In this document: positions 17,746-27,500 of the stretch, piece after piece
Layout of the letters: each line of letters begins with the position of its first letter
How positions within the stretch are numbered: the first letter of the stretch is position 1
Source: Halobaculum sp. XH14
Lineage (GTDB): Archaea; Halobacteriota; Halobacteria; Halobacteriales; Haloferacaceae
Direction: 5' to 3'
Length of the DNA: 64,000 nt
Assembly: GCF_032116555.1 (NCBI RefSeq)
Contig: NZ_CP134949.1
Span: forward strand, 186,001 to 250,000
The notes under the pieces: generated by a model
Databases searched by the model: none
What the model was told of the DNA's origin: nothing
Seen by the model: only the letters and a program-made list of their open reading frames with translations
Made by a program: the position numbers and the translations under genes

Positions 17746-18021
17746 ATGAGCGCGAACGACTTCGAGGAGCGGGTCGTCACCGTCCCGCTCCGCGACGCCA
17801 AGCAGGCACCCAAGCAGGAGCGGGGCGACCGCGCGATGTCGCTCATCCGCGACCACCTCGCACAGCACTTCTCGGTCGAGGCGGACGAGGTCCGACTCGA
17901 CCCCGCCGTGAACGAGACCGTCTGGGAGCGCGGGCGCCAGAACCCGCCGAGCAAACTCCGCGTCCGCGCGGCCCGCTTCGACGAGGACGGCGAGGTCGTC
18001 GTCGAGGCAGAGCCGGCCTGA
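17746..18021 (+). CDS. rpl31e: Large ribosomal subunit protein eL31
   Basis: The 91-residue protein has the eL31 pattern: [49 protein letters not shown]. It sits at the tunnel exit of the 50S subunit. It begins on the base after the eL39 stop and is followed 10 bp later by aIF6, the usual haloarchaeal order. The acidic tail is a halophilic feature. Confidence 0.97.
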   Translation: MSANDFEERVVTVPLRDAKQAPKQERGDRAMSLIRDHLAQHFSVEADEVRLDPAVNETVWERGRQNPPSKLRVRAARFDEDGEVVVEAEPA

Positions 18022-18031
18022 TTGGATTCAC

Positions 18032-18697
18032 GTGCTCCGCGTCTCCTTCGAAGGATCGTCGTACGTCGGCGTCTACGCACACGTCTCGACCGGCTGTCTG
18101 CTCGTGCGCCCGGACGCCGACGCGGACCTGGTCGACTCGCTGGCCGGGGAGTTCGGCGTCCCCGCGATCACCACCACGGTCGGCGGCTCGGGCACCGTCG
18201 GCGCGCTGACCGCGGGCAACGAGAACGGCACGCTCGTCTCCCGGCAGGCGACCGACCGCGAGATCGAGACCATCCGCGAGGCGACCGACGGCGCCGTCGC
18301 GCGCCTCCCCGGGAAGCTCAACGCCGCCGGCAACGTCGTGCTGGCGAACGACACCGGCGCGTGGGTCCACCCGGACCTGACCGACGACGCGCTCGCGGTC
18401 GTCGCCGACACCCTCGACGTGCCCGTCGAGCGCGGCTCGCTCGCGGACGTGAACACCGTCGGCACCGCCGCGGTGGCGAACAACACCGGGGTGCTCTGTC
18501 ACCCGCAGTCCGGCGAGGAGGAACTCGAGGCCGTCGAGGAGCACCTCGACGTGTACGCCGATCTGGGCACCGTGAACTACGGCGCGCCGCTGGTCGGGTC
18601 GGGGCTGCTCGCCAACGACGACGGCTACGTCATCGGCGAGGACACGACGGGACCGGAGCTGGGTCGGATCGAGGACACGCTCGGGTTCATCGAGTAG
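18032..18697 (+). CDS. eif6: Translation initiation factor aIF6 (anti-association factor)
   Basis: The 221-residue protein, starting at GTG 18032, has the five-fold repeat of the IF6 pentein, including [48 protein letters not shown] and [17 protein letters not shown]. aIF6 binds the 50S subunit and blocks joining with 30S. In most haloarchaea I know, eL18a (LX), prefoldin alpha and FtsY follow directly; here the operon stops at a dispersed repeat and those genes lie 29 kb away. Confidence 0.96.
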   Translation: MLRVSFEGSSYVGVYAHVSTGCLLVRPDADADLVDSLAGEFGVPAITTTVGGSGTVGALTAGNENGTLVSRQATDREIETIREATDGAVARLPGKLNAAGNVVLANDTGAWVHPDLTDDALAVVADTLDVPVERGSLADVNTVGTAAVANNTGVLCHPQSGEEELEAVEEHLDVYADLGTVNYGAPLVGSGLLANDDGYVIGEDTTGPELGRIEDTLGFIE

Positions 18698-18769
18698 CGC
18701 CCGTTTGTACGGTTTCTTCCGCCCCTAGAATTTCGGGGGTCAGAGCGGGATTTGCTCCGTTCGATCCGC

Positions 18770-19100
18770 CGGTTCCGCGGTCGAGCAGACCACTGCTGCT
18801 TGGCCCAGGAGGGCCTCGCCCTCCCGTCCCTCGGAGCGAGTTCCTCGGAACTCACCCTCGCTCCGCTCGCGTGAGCAGCCGCTTGCGCTCCTCGCTCGCA
18901 GGCTCGCTCGCGTGAACGGAGGCCCGCCGGCACGCGCCGACCTGTACGTGGACGGACGAACCACGTGGCGCGCGGCGGTCGCGCGGCGCGAGTCCCGCGA
19001 AGGGCGAGGAGCACGGAGCGTGCCGCGGGGGCCGAGCGCCGCGGGGGGCTTTCGAGGCAGTCGTCACGACACCCGAGACGCCGCCGGATGCGACACGTCG
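18770..19100. repeat. Dispersed hairpin element, copy D
   Basis: The 501-bp gap between aIF6 and the convergent SDR contains a 33-bp stretch (18873-18905) identical to copy A, then GCCCGCCGGCACGCGCCGAC and TGGACGGACGA, also as in A, and the family right end CTTTCGAGGCAGTCGTC at 19049-19065. A GAGTTCC-TC-GGAACTC hairpin lies near 18850. After 19100 I see nothing. Open frames here (for example 18912-19364) are low-complexity and not counted as genes. Confidence 0.68.
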
Positions 19101-19198
19101 TGGTGGCTTCGAGAAACTCGCAACCGTCGAAAATCGACGTTGAACGGCCGGACCCATCGGAACTGGCACGAACGGACGAAACAGTCGAACCGAGCCGA

Positions 19199-19996
19199 TC
19201 AGAGGTTCGACGCGCCCGAGCCGCCGTCGATGGGGACCGCCACGCCGTTGATGAATCCGGACCGGGGCGAGGAGAGGAACGCCACGGTGTTGCCGAGTTC
19301 GATCGGGTCGCCGATGCGGCCCAGCGGGACCTCCTCGCCGCGGGCCGCGAGCGCTTCCTCGTAGGAGCCGTACTCGCCGCGCTCGACGGCGGCCTCCATC
19401 AGGTTCTCGATGCGCGAGGTCTCGTGGGACCCGGGGAGGACCGCGTTCGCCCGGACCTCCGGGGCGAGTTCCCGCGAGAGCGTCTTCTCCAGGCCGACGA
19501 CGCTCATCCGCACGGCGTTCGAGAGCACGAGGTTGTCGATGGCTTCCTTCACGCTCCGGGAGGTGATGGTGACGACGGTGCCGCCGCCGTCCGCGCGCAG
19601 CGGGTCGGCCGCCTCGCGGACCAGGCGGACGACGCTCATGACGAGCAGGTCGTACGCGTGGTACCAGTCCTCGTCGGTCGTGTCGAGGAACGGACCGCTC
19701 GGCGGGCCGCCGGCGCTCGTCACCAGGTGGTCCAGCCCGCCGAACTCCTCGACCGTTCGCTCGACGAGCGCCGCGACCTCGGCCGCGTCGGTCAGATCCG
19801 CTGGCTGGCCGACGACCCGCGCGTCCCCGGCGGCCTCGGCCTCGACCTCCTCGACGGCCGCCGCCAGGCGCTCCTCGTCGCGACCGTTCAACACGACGTC
19901 GACCCCCTCGCGGGCCAGTGCCGTCGCGCTCGCCTTCCCGAGGCCGCTGCTGGAGGCGGTCACCAGCGCCGCGTTCCCCTCGATGTCGAACTCCAT
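19199..19996 (-). CDS. Short-chain dehydrogenase/reductase, divergent active site
   Basis: The 265-residue Rossmann-fold protein has the nucleotide loop TASSSGLGKASATALA, the DLTD and SAGG motifs, and the C-terminal SPRSGFINGVAVPIDGG of SDRs. Where classical SDRs have YxxxK, it reads LSNAVRMSV, so the catalytic Tyr is missing. A subfamily close to beta-ketoacyl-ACP reductases with this LSN pattern exists (from memory), so the change is probably ancestral. Substrate is unknown. It is convergent with aIF6 and divergent from the surface protein at 20165. Confidence 0.85.
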   Translation of the reverse strand: MEFDIEGNAALVTASSSGLGKASATALAREGVDVVLNGRDEERLAAAVEEVEAEAAGDARVVGQPADLTDAAEVAALVERTVEEFGGLDHLVTSAGGPPSGPFLDTTDEDWYHAYDLLVMSVVRLVREAADPLRADGGGTVVTITSRSVKEAIDNLVLSNAVRMSVVGLEKTLSRELAPEVRANAVLPGSHETSRIENLMEAAVERGEYGSYEEALAARGEEVPLGRIGDPIELGNTVAFLSSPRSGFINGVAVPIDGGSGASNL

Positions 19997-20164
19997 GGTC
20001 GCTAGGTCGCCACCGGTCGCAAAAAACCTCCCGTGCGAGGCCGCCACCGTCGGGAACGGCCGGCGCCGGTCCGACGGGACGTCCGGGCCCGCCCGACCGG
20101 ACGGCCGCGGCGGTCGCTTTCGCAGAAAGTAACGGTTAAACGCCGGGCGTCCCGTCCTTCCCGT

Positions 20165-21043
20165 ATGCAACGACGCGCCGCTGCCGTCTACGTCGCGTTC
20201 TTCCTCGTCGTGGGGGCGGTGTCGTTCTCCCTCATCGCCACCGCGAGCGCGCCGCACTTCTCCGTGGAGGACCCGGAGTACACGCTCGAAGGGGGGGAGA
20301 GCTTCACCGTTGACGGGACCCAGTACAACGTCCAGAGCATCGAGGCGGAGATGACCGGCGGCGGGGGCGGCGGCCACGGCGGCGGCGGGGGCGCGACCCT
20401 GGAGCGCTCGGCGACGCTCAACTGGACGAACTCGTCGGCCCGCTACACGCAGGCGTGGGAGAACGGGTCGACCGTGACCTACGACGGGGACGACTGGAAC
20501 GTCTCCATCGAGCCGAGCGCGGACCCGAGCGAGGTCACGCTCAGGGAGGCGCAGAACCACACCGCCATCCTCTCCGAGGACCCGGCCGTCGAGAACGAGA
20601 CGACGACCGTCGACGGGCAGGTGTACGTCGTCCAGCGCGCGGGCGAGAACGGCTCGCGCGAACTGATCCCGGCGGAGGACTACTTCCCGGCCCCGGCGAC
20701 CCAGCAGTTCAGTGAGGGCGACGAGGTCCAGTTCGCGGGCAACGAGACGACCGTCGCGGCCGTCTCGAACACGACGGTGACTCTCGAGTGGTTCGCCCCA
20801 CAGACCAACGAGATCGCCGTCGAGGACACCGCGAACGTCTCCATCGGCGCGAACACGTACTTCGCGCACTTCCCGAACAACGAGACGCTGGCCTTGACCC
20901 AGGACTACGGCCAGTATCAGGCCTACCAGGAGCAGTCCACGGCGTTCAAGACCCACAGCGACGGGCTCTGGGGCGTCACCCTCCTGAGCGGCCTCATCAG
21001 CGTCTTCGTGACCGGGCTGGCGTACCTCCCGTCGCGGTACTGA
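20165..21043 (+). CDS. Membrane-anchored extracellular protein, two terminal helices
   Basis: The 292-residue protein has an N-terminal helix (about 7-30, AAVYVAFFLVVGAVSFSLIA) and a C-terminal helix (about 268-287). The part between is rich in Thr, Asp and N-glycosylation sequons (NWT, NSS, NGS, NVS, NHT, NET, NTT), and carries a Gly/His run GGGGGGHGGGGG near residue 65. This layout suggests a large loop outside the membrane. I do not recognise a domain. It stands alone between two minus-strand genes. Confidence 0.75.
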   Translation: MQRRAAAVYVAFFLVVGAVSFSLIATASAPHFSVEDPEYTLEGGESFTVDGTQYNVQSIEAEMTGGGGGGHGGGGGATLERSATLNWTNSSARYTQAWENGSTVTYDGDDWNVSIEPSADPSEVTLREAQNHTAILSEDPAVENETTTVDGQVYVVQRAGENGSRELIPAEDYFPAPATQQFSEGDEVQFAGNETTVAAVSNTTVTLEWFAPQTNEIAVEDTANVSIGANTYFAHFPNNETLALTQDYGQYQAYQEQSTAFKTHSDGLWGVTLLSGLISVFVTGLAYLPSRY

Positions 21044-21166
21044 CCGCCCCGAACCGGGACATCGGCCTCCCACCTCCGGCTACGGGGCCGACGTTCGACT
21101 ACACGGTCGACGTTCGACTAAACGACCGACTTCCGACAACCGGTTTCCTTCCGCGCAGTTCGTCAC

Positions 21167-21895
21167 TCACTCCCCGGCGTCGTCCCCGACGAGCGTCTCG
21201 TAGACCGGTGGCACGGTTTCGAGCGAGACGCGCCGCTCGTCCGGGTCGTACTCCACGACGCCGGCGTCGTCGAGCTTCGGCAGGTGCGAGTGGTGGAGCG
21301 TGAGCGCGGCGGACGAGACGGCGTCCGCAGGGGGAGCCGCGTCGCTCCCGTCGGCCGTCGAACGCTCGTCGCATCCGCCCTCCCGCAGAACGACGTCGCG
21401 GGCGAGCCCGTCGAGCGCCCGGTCCCCCTCGCCCTCGCGGAGGATTCCGACGACGTCCCGACGCCGGCCGTCGGCGGCCAGCGTCCTGGCGACCGACCCG
21501 GACCAGTCGGCAGACGCGGCCGCCTTCAGGACGTCGAACGCGAGGTCCACGTCCAGGTCCGAGGCCGGCCGGGCGAGCCGCTCCTCGCCGTCGTCCTCCC
21601 GGACGACCAGGCCGTCGTCGGCGAGCCTCGGCAGGTGGACGTGATGGAGCGACGCCCGGACCCGACGGCGACGGTCGGGCGGCACGTCGCCGATCGGTTC
21701 TCCCCCCTCTCGCGCCGCGACCCGATCCGCGAGTTCGGTCTGCGTGAGTTCGTCGTGGATCAGCAGCGTCGACAGGACGCGGCGGCGGCGGGGGACCGCC
21801 GCCGCCTCGATGAGTGATGGCTCCGCCGCGAACGACGCGTCGGTCGCGTGACCCGTTCGACCGTCGGCGGGGATCGCACGTGATGTCTCACTCAT
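21167..21895 (-). CDS. Haloarchaeal regulator with duplicated winged-helix-like domain
   Basis: The 242-residue protein has two related halves. Residues about 35-115 contain RRRRVLSTLLIHDELTQTELA and SLHHVHLPRLADDGLV; residues about 125-235 contain SVARTLAADGRRRDVVGILRE and TLHHSHLPKLDDAGVVEYD. The repeated LHHxHLPKL/RLxDxGxV pattern is that of haloarchaeal HTH proteins related to DUF7344 (recollection). It is likely a DNA-binding or redox/light-output regulator. It lies just downstream of the signalling operon and has the same orientation, 93 bp away. Confidence 0.75.
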   Translation of the reverse strand: MSETSRAIPADGRTGHATDASFAAEPSLIEAAAVPRRRRVLSTLLIHDELTQTELADRVAAREGGEPIGDVPPDRRRRVRASLHHVHLPRLADDGLVVREDDGEERLARPASDLDVDLAFDVLKAAASADWSGSVARTLAADGRRRDVVGILREGEGDRALDGLARDVVLREGGCDERSTADGSDAAPPADAVSSAALTLHHSHLPKLDDAGVVEYDPDERRVSLETVPPVYETLVGDDAGE

Positions 21896-21988
21896 GGCTT
21901 ACCGATGCGACTCCTCGCCCTAAGTCGCATGGCCTAATTCTTTACCCCACGCCGAATCCGGGTCGAAAACCCCCCGACGGGGACCGAG

Positions 21989-24040
21989 CTAGGACGTCTC
22001 CGGCGACTCGTCGTCCTCGAACATCGCCGCGAGGAGCTTCCGTTCGGCCGCCCGGAGGTGCTGGTGGAACGTGGGCGCGGAGACACCGAGCGTCTCGGCG
22101 ACCTCCTCGCCGGAACTGTCCCGCGGCCACTCGAAGAAGCCCGCGAAGTAGGCCGCTTCGACCGCGCTCCGCTGGCGTGCGGTCAGCTCCCGGTCGAACC
22201 CCCGCTGCAGGTCGGCCACCGCCCTGTCGGAGCGTTTCGTCCGCCGCTGTGCGATCATCTCCGTCCCCGCGTACGCCGACCGCATCGACTCCATGACCGT
22301 CCGGACGCTCGCGCCGGGCGGGAGGTGGATCACGACGGTGAGCGCCGACTCCTCGATCCCGGCGCGGTGGACCCGCCCGTCGTTCTCGGCGATCGCGTCG
22401 AGAAGCGGGGAGTCCGCGATGTCGAGCTCGAAGCGGTGCTCGCCGTCGCGCTCGCTCAGCACCGTGAGCTCCTCCCACGAGGGGTCGCGGTCGCGGACCG
22501 CCCGGAGCGTCTCGATCGCGCCGCCGCTGGCGAGGCCGTACACCGCGAACCGACCGTCGCCCAGCGGGACCACGCGGTCGAAGCTGATCGACCCTTCCGG
22601 CTCCACCTTCGGGTTCACTGCCTCGAGGTAGTCCTGCACCACCACCTCCACCTCGATGACCTCCTCGCTCGTGAGCGCCTGCTTCCGCTCGATGGCCATG
22701 ACGGCGTGGCCGACGACCTCGCCGAGCTGGCCGATGACGGCCCGCTCGTCGTCGCCGAACGCGTGTCGGCGCTCCGTGTAGACGTTCAGGACGCCGTACA
22801 ACGTCCCGTCGTGGGAGAAGGGGATGGCGGCCGAGGAGCCGACGCCGTGGGCCTCGGCGTGGTCGCGCCACGGCTCGTAGTCGGGGTTTTCCGGGATGTT
22901 CCGGGCGACCTGGATGGTGCCGGTTCGGACGGCGCGGCCGGTCGGTCCCCGGCCGCGGGGGCCCTCGTCGACGGAGATATCGACGCAGTCGAGGTAGCCC
23001 TCGACGCCGGCCTCGGTGCGCACGAGCACCTCCTCGGAGGCGGGGTCGACCTCCCCGATCCACGCGAACGAGTACGAGTCGCTCCGGGCGAGCGACTGAC
23101 AGACGGCGGTTTCGAGCTCCTCGCGGGTCGTCGACTCGATCACCGTGTGGGTGATCTCCTGCACGATGGCGTTCAGCTGGTTCAACGCCGCGAGCTCCTC
23201 GCGCTGTGTCGCGAGCTGTTCCTCGCGGCGCTTCCGCGCGGTGACGTCTCTCGTGTACAGCACGATGCCGTCGATGTCGGACTCCCCGCGCAGGTCGCGC
23301 CCCCGGACCTCGAGGACGACCCACGAGCCGTCGCGGTGCTCGAACCGGAACTCGACGGTGGGGGACTCGTCCGTCTCGACCACCCGGTCGAGCGCGGCCG
23401 TCGCCCCCTCCCGGTCGTCCGGATGGACGTAGCCGAGCCCGTCGGTCCCGATCAGTTCCCCGGGCGCGTAGCCGAGCACCGATTCGACCGACGGCGTCAC
23501 GTACTGGATGGTGCCGTCGGGATCGATGACGGCGTTGACGTCGGTGGACTCCTCGATCAGCACCTCGTACCGCTTCAGCTCCCGCTGCTGGGTGTGCCGC
23601 TCGATGGCGTGGTACACCGAGCGGATGAGCACGTCGCTGTTCACCTCGTCCTTCACGAGGTACTCGTCCGCGCCGCGGCGCAGCGCCCGGATCCCCCGTT
23701 CCCGGTCGCGCAGCCCAGTCAGCACGACGACCGGCGCGTCCCCCCGCTCGAGGACCGAAGAGAGCGTCTCCAGTCCCTCGCTGTCGGGCAGATCCAGATC
23801 GAGCAGCACGACGTCGACGTCCGTCCCGGCGAGCCGTTCGAGCCCGTCGGCGAGCCGCGTCTCGTGGTGGATCGTCGGCGACGTCTCCCCGGCCGCCATC
23901 GCTTGTCCGCCGTCGGCCTCCCGGGTCCCGAGCCGGGCCGAGAGCTCGGTGGCCTCCTCAAGCAGCGCCGTGATGTAGCGCGCGTCCCCCGGATTGTCCT
24001 CGATCAGCAGCAACTGTAGCGGTCCGTCCTCGTCCATCAT
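21989..24040 (-). CDS. Receiver-PAS-GAF regulator with Bat-type HTH
   Basis: The 683-residue protein contains, in order, a receiver (about 1-140; LLLIEDNPGDAR, VVLLDLDLPDSEG with the phospho-Asp, LVKDE), a PAS domain (about 150-275), a GAF domain (about 300-455), a bacterio-opsin-activator-type sensory region and a C-terminal HTH_10 (about 620-675; LTARQRSAVEAAYFAGFFEWPR). It should read phosphorylation and small ligands and act on transcription. The ATG overlaps the TGA of the upstream receiver gene. The ligand is unknown; the kinase two genes upstream is the obvious donor. Confidence 0.92.
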   Translation of the reverse strand: MMDEDGPLQLLLIEDNPGDARYITALLEEATELSARLGTREADGGQAMAAGETSPTIHHETRLADGLERLAGTDVDVVLLDLDLPDSEGLETLSSVLERGDAPVVVLTGLRDRERGIRALRRGADEYLVKDEVNSDVLIRSVYHAIERHTQQRELKRYEVLIEESTDVNAVIDPDGTIQYVTPSVESVLGYAPGELIGTDGLGYVHPDDREGATAALDRVVETDESPTVEFRFEHRDGSWVVLEVRGRDLRGESDIDGIVLYTRDVTARKRREEQLATQREELAALNQLNAIVQEITHTVIESTTREELETAVCQSLARSDSYSFAWIGEVDPASEEVLVRTEAGVEGYLDCVDISVDEGPRGRGPTGRAVRTGTIQVARNIPENPDYEPWRDHAEAHGVGSSAAIPFSHDGTLYGVLNVYTERRHAFGDDERAVIGQLGEVVGHAVMAIERKQALTSEEVIEVEVVVQDYLEAVNPKVEPEGSISFDRVVPLGDGRFAVYGLASGGAIETLRAVRDRDPSWEELTVLSERDGEHRFELDIADSPLLDAIAENDGRVHRAGIEESALTVVIHLPPGASVRTVMESMRSAYAGTEMIAQRRTKRSDRAVADLQRGFDRELTARQRSAVEAAYFAGFFEWPRDSSGEEVAETLGVSAPTFHQHLRAAERKLLAAMFEDDESPETS

Positions 24041-24501
24041 CGCTCCCCGTCGTCCGGAAGCCGGACGAGCGTGAACCAGAAGTCCTCGAACGACCGCACC
24101 ATCTCAACGAACTCGTCGGGCCCGATCGGCTTGGTGAGGTAGGCGTTCGTGTGCAGTTCGTAGCTGCGGACGATGTCCTCCTCGGCGGCCGAACTCGTCA
24201 GGATCACGATCGGGATGCAGGAAAGCTCGGGCTCGTCCTTGACCGTCTCCAGCACCTCGAGCCCGCCGAGCTTCGGCAGGTTCAGGTCGAGAAGTACCAG
24301 CGTCGGGCGCGGCGAGTCGTCGTACTCCCCGCGCTGGAAGAGGAAGTCGAGGGCGGCCTCGCCGTCGGTGACGACGTGCATCGTGTTGTTGATCCGGGCC
24401 GCGTCGAACGCCTCCCGCGTGAGTCGAACGTCGCCGGGGTTGTCCTCCACGAGGAGGATGTCGATCGGCTCCCCCTCGGCGGATGCGTTCACGGACCGCA
24501 C
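24037..24501 (-). CDS. Single-domain response regulator
   Basis: The 154-residue receiver has the acidic pocket DILLVEDNPGDVRLTREAF, the phospho-acceptor in VLLDLNLPKLGGLEVL, the TSS switch and KPIGP lysine. It resembles the Rcp1-type receivers that pair with multi-PAS kinases. It has no output domain and may be a phosphate shuttle between the kinase upstream and the HTH regulator downstream. GTG at 24501 or 24492 could be the start. It sits 58 bp from the kinase end and overlaps the next gene by ATGA. Confidence 0.93.
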   Translation of the reverse strand: MRSVNASAEGEPIDILLVEDNPGDVRLTREAFDAARINNTMHVVTDGEAALDFLFQRGEYDDSPRPTLVLLDLNLPKLGGLEVLETVKDEPELSCIPIVILTSSAAEEDIVRSYELHTNAYLTKPIGPDEFVEMVRSFEDFWFTLVRLPDDGER

Positions 24502-24558
24502 CCGTCAGCCGGCGTGGTCACCGTCGCTCCGTCCGGACGGCGGCGGTCCGGGGATGTC

Positions 24559-27500
24559 TCAGCGGTCATCTTCCCTCCGAAGGGGGACGGTGAAGAAAAA
24601 GCTCGCGCCCGCGCCCGGCTCGGACTCGACCCAGATCCGCCCCCCGTGCCGCCCGACGATCTTCTCACACAGCGCCAGCCCGATCCCCGTCCCGGGGTAC
24701 TCATCGCGCGTGTGGAGCCGTCTGAACACCTCGAACACGCGCTCGGCGTACTCGGGCTCGATGCCGATGCCGTCGTCGGCGACCCGGAACACCCACTCGC
24801 CGTCGCCCCGCCGTGCGTCGATCTCGACGCGGGGCGGCTCCCCGCCCCGGTACTTCAGCGCATTCGAGACGAGGTTCCGGAACACCTGTTCGAGCTGGTT
24901 GGCGTCGGCGACGACGGTCGGCAGGTCCCCGACCGCGAGTTCGGCGTCGGTCTCCTCGATGCGCAGCCGCAGGTCCTCGCGGACGGTCCCGACCACCGCC
25001 TCGCTGTCGACCGGTTCGAACGGCTCGGCGGCCGTCTCGACGCGCGAGTACGCGAGCAGCCCGTCGATCATCTCCTTCATGCGCTCGGCGCCGTCGACGG
25101 CGAAGTCGATGAACTCGCGGGCGTCGTCGTCGAGTTCGTCCCGGTAGCGCCCCTCCAGCAGCTGGAGGTAGTTCGAGATCATCCGCAGCGGCTCCTGGAG
25201 GTCGTGGGAGGCGATGTAGGCGAACTGTTCGAGCCGCTCGTTCGACTCGCGCAGCTCCGCGACCGTCTCGTTCAGCCGCTCCTCGTACCGGGCGCGCTCG
25301 ATGGCCGTCGTCAGGACGTTCGCAACGCTCCGGACGAAGCTGGCGTCCTCGGCGGTGAACTCCGCGGCGTCGACGTCGTGGGTGGCGAGGACGCCCCACG
25401 GCCCTTCGTGCCCGCCGATGGTCGCGGTGATGCCCGCCGACACGTCGTGGTCGCCGAGGAGCGTCGACCCGTCGAACCGGGGTTCGGTCGCCAGGTCCTC
25501 GACGACGACCGGCGTCGGCGACTCTAGCGTGTACCCCGCCTGAGTTTCGACCCCGGCGTCGACGGTCGCCTCGCCGACGACCCAGTCGCGCCAGCCGACG
25601 CCCGAGCGTACCAGCAGTTCGTCGGCGGCCGCGCGGCGTTCGAGGACCGCGGCGTACTCCGTGCCGAGCGCCTCGGCGACCGTCTCGACCGCGTCCTCGA
25701 ACAGCTCCGCAGGGGACTGGCTCTCCAGGGCGCGCTGGCCCAGGTCGGCGACGGCCCGCTGCTGTCGCGCGCGGGTTTCGAGGCTCCGCTCGTACGCCTT
25801 CCGGTCGGTGAGGTCCCGAACGACGCCGACCGAACCCAGGTTCTCGCCCGTCTCCGACAGCAGGGCCGTGAACTTGCACTCGGCCGGGACGCGCTCGCCA
25901 GCCGGGGTGACGACGTCGCCCTCCAGGGTGGCCCGGTCGCGCTCGCCCCGCACCATCTCGTCGACGAGTTCGCCCGCCCGCTCGGAGACCTCGTCGTCGA
26001 TCGTGATCGAGCAGGGCTCGCCGACGAGTTCGTCCCGGGAGCGCCCGGCCAGCTCCGCGTACGCGTCGTTCACCTCCACGAACCGGAACTCGGGGTCGAG
26101 GACGTACACGCCGTCCTCGATCGTCTCGAACACCGTCTCGTACTGCGTTAGCGCCTCCTCGCGCCGCTTCCGGTCGGTGATGTCCTGGGACATCCCCATC
26201 GCGGCGACCACCTCGCCGTCGGCGTCCCTGATCGGTGCCGTGTGGACCACCCACTCCTTCCCGTCGTAGCAGACCTCCGTTCGCGCGTGCTCGCCGTCCA
26301 GCGCGGCCTCGTAGGCCCACTCGGCTCCGTCGGCCAGGTCGTCGCCGTACGCCTCCCGGTACGTCATCCCGTCCATCTCGTCGGGGTCGAGTTCGCGGTC
26401 CTCGAACGCCCCGCCCGCCGCCAGCGTAATCTGCAGGTCCCGATCGACCAGGACGACCGCGCCGTTGGGGAAGTTCTCGGCGAGCGCCCGGTAGCGCCGC
26501 TCGCTCTCCTCCAGGGCGCGCTTCCGTTCGCGGCGCTCGCCCACGTCCCGGAAGTACACCGACAGCCCCGTCTCGGACGGGTAGGCGTTGATCTCGAACC
26601 AGCCGTCGAGCGACTCGTAGGACAGCTCGAAGCTGACGGGCTCCTGGGTCTCCATCGCCCGCTCGTACCGGGCGCGGATCTCCCCCTCGTCGGCCTCCGG
26701 AAACGCCTCCCAGATGCGTTCGCCCCGCAGCTCGTCGGCCGAGCGCCGGAGGGTTTCGGCCGCCTTGTCGTTGACGTGGGTGAAGCGCCACTCCCGGTCG
26801 AGCGCGTAGAAGGCGTCGGAGATCCGACCCAGGATCTCGCTCAGCTCGGTTTCGAGTTCCCGCGTGCGCCGCTTGAGCTCGGTGATGTCGTCGCCGGTGC
26901 TGACGACCCGCTCGATCTCTCCGGCCTCGGTCGTGAGCGGGACGGCGTTCACCGAGAGCCAGCGCCGGCTCCCGTCGGGCCGTTCGACCTGGAACACCTC
27001 GTCGTACACCGGCTCGCCGCCGTCGAGCACCCGCGCGAACGGGTGTTCCCCCTCGGCCATCTCCCGACCGTCCTCGTCGTAGATCCGCCGTTCCCCCGGC
27101 GTGTACGCCTCCCGTCCGGCCCCCTCCGGCAGCCCGAGCACCGCCGCGGCCTGCTCGTTGATGCGGACGGCCTCGCCGTCCGGATCGGTGATGATGATGC
27201 CCACCTGACTCGCGTCGAGGGTCCGGTCGAGCAGGTCGCGCTCGGCCTTCAACGCCTCCTCGTACTCGCGCCGCTCGGTCAGGTCGCGGGTCACCTTCGT
27301 GAACCCCGCGAGCGCCCCGTCGTCGTCACGGACCGCGGTGAGGGTGACGTTCGCAAAGAACCGCGACCCGTCGGCCCGTACCCGCCACCCCTCGCGCTCG
27401 ACGCGCCCCTCCGAGCGGGCGATCGCCAGCATCTCGGCGGGCACGTCGTCCGCGACGTCGTCGTCGGTGTAGAAGACCGAAAGGTGCCGTCCGACGATTT

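Noticed and set aside
18912-19364. 150-codon plus-strand frame after aIF6
   Set aside because: It consists of dispersed-element sequence and the antisense of the SDR gene.
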